From NCBI GenBank assembly GCA_028641055.1, contig CM054062.1, positions 23,382,536-23,446,535 of the forward strand: a stretch of DNA of 64,000 nucleotides. Direction: 5' to 3'. The position numbers and the translations under genes were made by a program. This DNA is from Alopecurus myosuroides. Its lineage: Eukaryota; Streptophyta; Magnoliopsida; Poales; Poaceae. This document shows, piece by piece, positions 56,512 to 64,000 of this stretch (position 1 is its first letter; each line of letters opens with the position of its first letter). The notes beneath the pieces were generated by a model. It saw nothing but the letters and a program-made list of their open reading frames with translations. It was not told where the DNA came from and did not search any database.

Positions 56512-57503
56512 GATAGTTGCAGCCCTGTTGCTCTGAACAATATAATATAGACCTGTCATAATATTATGGATGGGTCAATAGAATTTAGTTGAAACCATCT
56601 TAAATTAGATACTAAACTAATTCTTGAAATCCATAAAAAATTAGAACAAATGTAAAACTGATGTAAACTTGTTTTGTTTTATAAGTAAGGTGAATCTGAA
56701 ACAGAAATGCTAACATGACAAATTTATTGGAGGTATAAAATCAAAAGAAAAAACAAAAATGATGAAACTAGAAAAAGATCTATGTGTAGGAATAGAAAGA
56801 TCAACAGCTATAGATGCTGCAATGTTTTTTATGAAGAATGAAAACAATACTGCTGAATAATTCTAAAAACTAATATTTACCTCTGGGAGAATTTGTTTAT
56901 AGTTCAGAAGAAAAGCTATATAGTTGGTTGAATCCTTCAATCATCCTTGCTGGGCTTCCTTGTGAGTAAATGGTGTTTGATTCCTTCAGATCTTGGTAGA
57001 ACAAGAGAAGTTGGGGCAGAGAAAGAAGCAGGTGAAGAACATTGGAGGGAAGAGAGGTTGGGGGAAATGATTTTGCCGAACTACTGGTCTTCTTTTCTCT
57101 AGTAGTAGGCGTGCAAGTTTGATGGGAGGCTACTTATTTTGTGATGACACATATTGAGTGGACACATGCATGACAACCGAACAGTACCGTGTCCTGTTGT
57201 CCATACCAGCACTATTCCTATCTGTACTTTTTTCAGACTGACAAGTGTGGTGCACAATGTTTTTGGAGGGAGCAGTTTTGGCTCGCCATTTCAAAAATTA
57301 AATTTCGGCATGCTATCCTGCTTATTTTTAGAGTACCAACTTACTCAATACTATTTTCCCGCTCCCAAATTTCAACAACTCACTGAGGGGGGAAAACAAG
57401 CTCACTTCCATTCAAAAATCTCTGGATCTATCTAAGATACACATCAGAACCATACCTCTCTGGACATCAACACAACTTTGAGCAGCAACATTAGAACAGA
57501 AAC
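56512..57503. other. Divergent intergenic region (possible bidirectional promoter)
   Basis: About 1 kb between the start codons of the Ulp1-like gene (-) and the small gene at 57504 (+). A 5' leader intron for the Ulp1-like gene is possible (AG acceptor shortly before its ATG). Short ORFs here have no protein character. Confidence 0.4.
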
Positions 57504-58142
57504 ATGTCAGGATTGAGTAGTCCAAGCCATGGCATTGACTCTTGTGTCATAGCAAGGTCATTTGATCTGTCTGATGAAGATGATAATATCGCATTGGAAA
57601 ACAGGGTATGTTCTTAAATAGTTTATCTTTTTAAGTATATAATTTGTTTGTATTGTTGATTTTGATTTCTTTTCCATTCAATCTTTCTCTGTAGTCAAGT
57701 TCTTTGCTAACTGGATATGTTGCTGACTTTGAATCCGTTGAAGAAGACAGCAGTTTGGGTATTAACAGTTCTTCAGAGAACTCTATAAATGGACCAAATG
57801 ACTTCATTCTACTACCTGTAATTGGGGTAAAAAGAATAATTATTTCACCTATAAGAATTCCTCCCTAATTGTATTAATTCATTTCTTAATTTCCTATGTT
57901 TTTGTTAGCATCAGGCACCAACACCTGCAGCTGTTTCAGTTCTGCAGGAAGATATTGCTGACAGTGAGGACATTGCACAAGATATAAATTTTGACAACAT
58001 CAACGATGGCGATGAATCATCTTCTGCGACAACCAAAAAATCGACATCAATTGAAGGAAATTCTGAAGAACAAGTAGGTAATCTCAAGCGAAGAAGGACA
58101 TGCGTAGAATGTTTAGATGTCAACAAGAAAAAAAGGTTGTAG
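57504..58142 (+). CDS. Small acidic protein with basic C-terminus, three exons
   Basis: Exons 57504-57605, 57695-57826 and 57909-58142; introns are GT-AG and all in phase 0, giving 155 residues with no stop or frame break. The product is Ser/Asp/Glu-rich (SFDLSDEDDNIALEN, DFESVEEDSS, ADSEDIAQDINFD), predicted disordered, and ends with a basic cluster and a CxxC (KRRRTCVECLDVNKKKRL) suggesting nuclear localisation or nucleic-acid or metal binding. The family is not recognised. It lies between the broken Ulp1-like and UIM-like genes, head-to-head with the former, and shares the LSDEDD phrase with the N-terminus of the FAR1-like gene (about residue 60 there). It may be a transposon accessory gene. 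Being open while its neighbours are dead is notable, but it is also the shortest target. Confidence 0.5.
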
Positions 58143-58654
58143 GCTGATCAGGATATTATCTTTTGCTTGAATTAATTAGTGTACTGGAATGATTTTTGAG
58201 AAGTACAATTCTATGTAATTTTAGTGGAGAAGTAGAATTCTATGAATTCCTACCTTTAAAAGACTTCTATGTGGCAGCTTTTGTAATTGCTATATTTCAA
58301 CTAAGGTGTTTCTTAATCACATCATTGGGCTATAAAGAGTGTTATCATAATAATTTCAATCCAATCTTGAATGTAAATGTGAAACTATATAAATATAACA
58401 TCAGTTAACAACATTGTTATATTTAATAACCTTACGCATTCTTGGATATTTCTTAATTATACAGATAGTAGATTAAATATTCCCAAACTAGAGGATTACA
58501 TAGTGCTGATACCGATATGAATCATAAATCTAAGTTTAGCCTTGCATAGGAGTAGGGGGGACTACAAGAAGATAGAAATGCTAACACCAAGGATAACAAT
58601 TCTCTAATAGAACTACAAAAGAAAAAACACAAACATCGGCAGTACAAATATCTA
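58143..58654. other. Convergent intergenic region
   Basis: AT-rich DNA between the 3' ends of the genes ending at 58142 (+) and 58655 (-). No feature recognised. Confidence 0.45.
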
Positions 58655-59314
58655 TTATTCAGAATCATCAGAGAAGCGGTAGATGACAACTGCATTCCCT
58701 TTAGTGCAGATAGATGGCTCCTCATTTTCTTTCTCCCTGGTTATTGAACTCTCTCCTACATCTTCAACTTCTTTTTCCTCCTTACTAGCAATGGAATCCA
58801 GAATAGCTTTTTGTAGGTTCTTCTGCTCCTTTTCTTCCCTCTCTTTCTCTTGCTTCATGCTTTCAATGGACTGAAGAATAGCTATCTTGACATCTTGCAG
58901 GCCCTGCTCTTCTAGAGCTTTGTCCTCCCTATAAGTTTTCAGAGACTCTATCATGGCTCTCTTGACATCTTCTTCTACTTCTTCATCAGCACCTTCCAAA
59001 ATAGGATCCTGCAACAGGTTCTCCTCTACTGGTCCAGAAGTTACAGGCATGTACTCCTCATCTTGCACCGCATCTTGCTCCTCCTCTCCAGCTGAAACAT
59101 GGAAGGCATCTAACTACTCATCGGACTCATCTGTTGGAATGAAGGGCTCTTCTTATTCCTCCCTCTCACGTCGCACACCTTTGGTAACAGATTCAGGGGT
59201 AGGAAGAGTTGCAGGTGGCAGCGATAAATCTCGAGAAGTAAAAGCTGAGGGTGGACGATGTCTTGGGATCCTACCTCCACTAAGAGAACGAGATGTCTTT
59301 TGGGGTGAGTCCAT
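58655..59314 (-). pseudogene. Protein with three UIM-like 25-residue repeats, two nonsense codons
   Basis: From ATG 59314 (MDSPQKTSRSLSGG) one frame runs 219 codons to 58655, broken only by TAA at 59153-59155 (codon 54) and TAG at 59114-59116 (codon 67). Downstream of ATG 59068, 137 residues are open. Three repeats have A-x-x-x-S cores exactly 25 residues apart (about residues 120, 145 and 170): VKRAMIESLK, VKIAILQSIE, LQKAILDSIA, each preceded by Glu-rich sequence and followed by Lys/Glu. This fits the ubiquitin-interacting motif pattern (acidic stretch, then hydrophobic-x-x-Ala-x-x-x-Ser). Coiled-coil is the main alternative. The protein is acidic at both ends (VIYRFSDDSE terminus). A TATA box lies 77 bases upstream. 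Both stops can be explained by single C-to-T changes. There is no named family match. Confidence 0.6.
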
Positions 59315-59390
59315 AATTGTAGGCTAGAAAAAAAGATTGGGAACTGGTTCTGTAAGAAAGTTGTAGTTCTTGAACATAGGGGTAGAGGAC

Positions 59391-59397
59391 ATATATA
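59391..59397 (-). promoter_or_regulatory. Putative TATA box of the UIM-like gene
   Basis: CTATATATG on the minus strand, 77 bases before ATG 59314. Confidence 0.5.
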
Positions 59398-60129
59398 GGG
59401 GAAGCATGTTGTACCTCAGTGGGCAGGTGATGGGAAAGCTTATAGAGCAGCTAAATAACTTGCAGAAACATAAAAATTATCTTCAGGGATGTGTGCAGAA
59501 TAAAATAAATATAGGTTCAGTACTGATTATCCTTTAATAATTCAATTGCAATTTGTGGAAAATTAGTATTCATTATTTAAATTTCAGTTTCATTTGTTTG
59601 GGAGTACAAATAAGTATTTTACTTGAAATTGATAAATTTAAGTAATAAAGCCCATGAGTGATAATAATTTGTGGGTTGTGGTAGAAGAAATGGCTATACA
59701 TATTTTGTAACAAATTATTTTGGATATAGAAAAAAGAGTGGTGAGTATTAGTCACTTAAAAATCCCATTGAAATATACTTCTGTTATATTAATAGAAGTT
59801 TTAAAAAAATCAGACACAAAACGGCTTTGTGTTATTTATTTCATTTTTTTATGGTAATGTTACTCCTTAAACAAGATTGTACTAGTTTGCTTGGCAAAAA
59901 TATAACATCCTAAAGCTGGGATATAAAATTAGATCCGGTAGGAGCTTACAAAATATAGCAAGATTTTCTCCTTACAAATAATAATCCATTACATTGGTGA
60001 TCACCATTACAAATTTCGTTGAAAGCATGGATACATAGGCGTTACATATCACATTCTGATTACAAAGTCTAGCTTGTACAAGCACAAGCATAAATATTAC
60101 ATGGACTAAGATCGACTGTCGAAATATAG
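59398..60129. other. AT-rich intergenic DNA, no gene seen
   Basis: Upstream flank of the UIM-like gene. No repeat terminus or ORF of note. Confidence 0.4.
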
Positions 60130-63100
60130 TAGTGACAGCATACTGATGACTCCCAAGTGCAGGAGATCAAATGTAGTACCTTTCGATAAGTATTTGAGTG
60201 TCGAACCCATGAGGAGCTGAAGGTAAGCTATCTATTCTCTAAAGCCCTATAACCCTCTTATATGGATGTTTATGCAAAGCAATAAGTTTGACTAAAAGGA
60301 ACTAACTAATCAAAAGCAAGTGACGTGGAGTGTGGTTTGTCTAGTAACTAGTGAAGCAAGTTTAAAATGCAAGTAATCCTAAAGCAAGTTTCTAAGCAAG
60401 TTTCACAAGTAGCAAGAAGCAAATATCTCAAGTATCTCAAGGGAGCAAGTGTTCTAGCAATAGGTGTTTCGTTCGTGTGGTTGTCACAATTAGTGAAGCA
60501 CATGTTTTAGTCTTAGTTGTTTCTTCTAGGAAGGATCCATGAATAGGTATAGTCAAGTAAATGATCTACAACCCCTTATGATGGATCATGTGGCCAAGTA
60601 AATGACTGCACAAGATTGATTAAGACATAAAGTCCCACCATAGCCTTACGTTCTAAGGTCCCCTATATATATCCCCCAATAACTTAACTTTGTGGCTCGG
60701 TCTCAGGTTACTGTCACTCCCAAGTCACCACCACTCCATTATGCTACCGGTGATCACCTTACATGCATTTCCCAACATATGTGTGCACTCATATATTGTA
60801 CATAAAGACAATCATAGAAGATAACAAACTTGTATGCAACCAATCAACGAACTATTTCACCATTGCCAAGAACAATTCACTACTCAAACATAGACGGGGA
60901 TACACAATACATCAAGGGAATATAGTATTGCATCATACATCGTGTTTGCCAAGAGATTACAGTGGAGAGATGGAGCTGATCTTGCTGTAGATGTTGATGA
61001 TGAACACGCCGGAGGGGGGTGGAGCCCTCCGGGGGTGATCCCGGCGGTGTTTCCCCCCTCTGATCTTCTCCGGCGGCAGCCTTCTGTCTCTCTGTTTCGT
61101 GGTTTCGTCTCTCGGCGCCGCCTCCTTCTCGAAAAGGCCAGGGGACCCTTTATATAGTCGTTTTTAGGTCACGAGACACTCGGGAGAAGAAAGATTGACG
61201 GCATCGGAGCCACGGGGGCAAAAAGGGGGCCTCTCCGCATGGAGGGTCCTCTTTGCCACCTGGTTGGCCTTTTGGCCCTCTACTTTGTCCCATCGTCTTT
61301 GTATCGAAAATTCTGAACTGTGCTCTTTGTCCTTGCCCTTTTTGGAGTCCCGAAGCTCCCGGAAAGTCTGAAACACTAAAAAGTACGTTTTCTGGAAAAA
61401 CAGGGTTTGAACCAAAAGAAGGGGGATTGTTTAGAAAATCCCCCAAATCCTTATAAAACATGAATATAAGTTGCTAATATGTAGGAAAAACAAGTAATAA
61501 CATGCAAAGTTCATGTATGAATTTTACATGCATCAACATCCCCAACCTTAACCCATGCTCGTCCTCGAGTATGAAGGTGATAAAACTTACATGGACTTTG
61601 CTTATTGAAACAATCATGGGATATCAAGGAGGATTATTCATGCTACATATAATCAAATGATTAATACTAGAAATGAGTAGCAATATACAATTCATGTTGT
61701 AAGAAATATCAAATATGCAAGCAAAGATGCTTCATGAAAGTTCACAAAGTGTATAATGAAATAAAAGAACTATGGACCAAATGCATACACAAAATGAAAA
61801 ATAAAATCCTATATTCGTCAAATAATAGCATAATGGAAAATAGAAAATATGGTGGACACTTTGGAGAAAATTGAGTAGAGGTAAAACATGATCAAGTCTT
61901 ATTTAGCCTCTAAATTATTCAACTAAAATTACTAATTGAAATGTGGTATCCATTGATCTAGGACTCTCATTGCCCCTTTATCACTAGCAACTTAAATGGT
62001 GAATGTTGAAGTAATGTGAATGACAAGGTGGTTGAAAGCCTCATGCCCCGTGAGTGTGAAAACCTACTCCATGATTACTCAACTTAAGATTCCTAATAAG
62101 CTTTGTACAATCATAATAAGTATTAATGGCATCATAGAGAATCGCAAAGAGGTACCTCTTGCCCCATGACATGGAAACAAGCCCATGTCACAATGACAAG
62201 ACAAACAAACGGAGTAGCCTCATCATCCTTTTTATTTTCATTCACTATTATGCATAGCTTCTTATTTTATTGTAGGATGTGTTGTAGAGTCACTCAAGCT
62301 GTAAGTAAATTTCCACCATGATAAAGCATGGCTTGGGTTAGCGGCCCAATGCGTTTCTCTAGCCATATAGATACTTACTCATCAAAACTTACTATTCCTC
62401 TATTTCATTTCGGCATGGCAGGAGTCCAAAAACAAAAGTACATCATATCAACCAAATGTAAATTTTTGTGCAATGTTGAAAGCTTTACGGTGATACACGT
62501 TTATAGCTAGCTCCCAACCACACACTTGTCAAACGCAAAACTTGTGGCTCCCATTATTGGGTCATGTTTATTAGATGCATAAAAAGTAAAGTGTGCCTTC
62601 AAAAGTTCGTGAGAGTCCTATCCCAAGTTCAACCCATGACAATTAATAAAGTGAATATCTTAATTTAGAACATAAATAACACAATAACATGGTTAACATA
62701 CTTGGAATAGCAATGAAGCTAATGGGAAGATATGGTGGACTCACTGGAAATACTTGGCTAAGGAGTGTTGGAAACAAGTTTTTACTTGTTGGAATTTTTA
62801 AATTTTTGGCTAGCAAGAGGGAGATAGTTGACCAGCTACTATGCATGCATATGTCCATATAACTACTCATTTCATGACAAACTAAATAAACCAGCAATTA
62901 ACATCAAGGACATGAATAAGAGATAGCTCAAGACAACATTATTGCAAATTTCTACACATAAAAAGCCTATAAATCATGCAAACATATGTAGCTCTTCAAA
63001 TCAACCATGGCATCCCTATTCCAAGTCATAATAATAGAATCCAATACATTACAACCCCAAACTCCAGTAGCTCAATCTCATATAAAATGATGGGTGTGGT

Positions 63101-64000
63101 CTTATCAAAACAAAAATAAAAACAAAAACTAGACGCTTCAAGTCTCTACGATAAATGCTTTGCTTAGAAAAACAGAAAGTAGACGTGTGCTAACCAAAAG
63201 AGTGTAGCTCCAGTGGGGTGTTCATCACATCTCCAAGCTTATGGCTTTCGCCATTCTTGGATGTCTTGAGGCACAGCTCCTCTATTCCCTGTGAAAAAAC
63301 TTCACAAAACATGTTTCTCACATTCTTTTTCTGTGGGGTGAGATTAGCAAGGACAAACAAATCACATTCTTGCTGTGCAAAATTCCAAATCAAATGCTCC
63401 AGTAGATAGAAAATAAGTTTCATTATGTTGTATTTTCACTCTCTTGCTTGAAAGAATCATGGAAATTCGATTCCCAAGCCCAAAGAGTGCATAAAACAAA
63501 AGAAGGCAGAATCTGTCCAGAAAAGCAACAACAGCAAAACGAACGTTTTTCCCTAAGCTAAACTCGTCAAAAAATTAATCCAATTTGTGTTCTTACAGAG
63601 GAAGAAAAGTTCCAGAACATACTAAAAAATTAGCTCAATCCGACATACCAATAAAAAACGTAAAATCATACGGTGAGCAGACTCGTGCTGAAACAGAAAT
63701 TTCATGCACTAGGATAGCAACTTATAAGTTCAAATGGGTTTGACTTGACTCTTTATTGAAAACTCCAGAATTAAAACAAAAAAACTAATATCTTGAGACA
63801 GCAAGAGGACACTAGGAAAATCCAAACAAAAACAACCGGGTTGCCTCCCGTAAAGCGCTTTCTTTATAGCCATATAGCTAGGCTTTACTTACTTAACATC
63901 ATGATGGTTGGAGTGAGGTGGCTCGGCATCCCCAAGCTTGGATTCTTGTACTTATTTGATACATGTAGGGTGAGCCCAGGGATACATCCCCAAGCTTGAT
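60130..64000. mobile_element. LTR-retrotransposon-like sequence, incomplete
   Basis: TGATGACTCCCAAGTGCAGG near 60142, CCCAACCTTAACCCATGCTC near 61541, CGGGTTGCCTCCCGTAAAGC near 63838 and the repeated CCCCAAGCTTG phrases at the right edge (63931, 63989) are familiar from cereal LTR retrotransposons. No gag, pol or second LTR is seen inside the window, so boundaries, orientation and family are open. 60950-61160 and 61160-61450 are GC-richer patches without recognisable protein. Confidence 0.5.

Overview
The window looks like intergene-rich, transposon-packed chromosomal DNA of a grass, most likely a Triticeae species (wheat, Aegilops, barley or rye type). The reasons are intron-containing plant genes (an LRR receptor kinase, a pectate lyase), Stowaway and Tourist MITEs, CACTA elements with cereal-type subterminal repeats, a nested Helitron and LTR retrotransposon, and LINE zinc-finger relics. 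The species is inferred; nothing in the sequence fixes it.

Layout. 1-2545 (-): 5' part of an LRR receptor kinase that runs off the left edge. 3.0-4.0 kb: Harbinger-like element. 4483-5085 (+): small gene of unknown function. 6836-8854 (-): intact single-exon membrane protein gene. 9.2-11.2 kb: MITE plus degenerate copies of the 3' flank of a pectate lyase gene. 11164-24525: a roughly 2.4 kb Helitron (minus orientation) carrying gene scraps and split by a young 10.9 kb gag-only Copia-type LTR element (11600-22510, minus orientation). 24.5-25.6 kb: more pectate lyase flank and a dead pectate lyase exon. 26-29.5 kb: repeats, a palindromic MITE and LTR remnants. 29.7-33.5 kb: a LINE zf-RVT relic interrupted by a CACTA element, whose right junction was in turn hit by a Harbinger-like element with its own broken gene. 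33.5-41 kb: mostly non-coding, with a miRNA-like foldback, a Stowaway MITE and weak exon-like segments. 41631-43069 (-): intact two-exon pectate lyase. 43845-46326: CACTA element.

47.8-59.3 kb holds the most unusual block: four genes in strictly alternating orientation. They are (1, +) a FAR1/MULE transposase-type gene with at least two frameshifts; (2, -) an 11-exon Ulp1-like (C48) peptidase-fold gene with perfectly compatible splice phases but four nonsense codons and both catalytic His and Cys replaced; (3, +) a small open three-exon gene for an acidic protein with a basic C-terminus; (4, -) a gene with two in-frame stops encoding three exactly 25-residue-spaced ubiquitin-interacting-motif-like repeats. 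It may be a decayed large Mutator-like element with a SUMO/ubiquitin-themed cargo; no terminal inverted repeats were found for it. 60.1 kb to the end resembles LTR retrotransposon sequence without a recognisable open frame.

Only five genes look potentially functional: the LRR kinase, the 4.5 kb small gene, the 672-residue membrane protein, the pectate lyase and perhaps the 57.5 kb small gene. The rest is mobile DNA or its debris, and nested insertions allow a relative order of events to be read.
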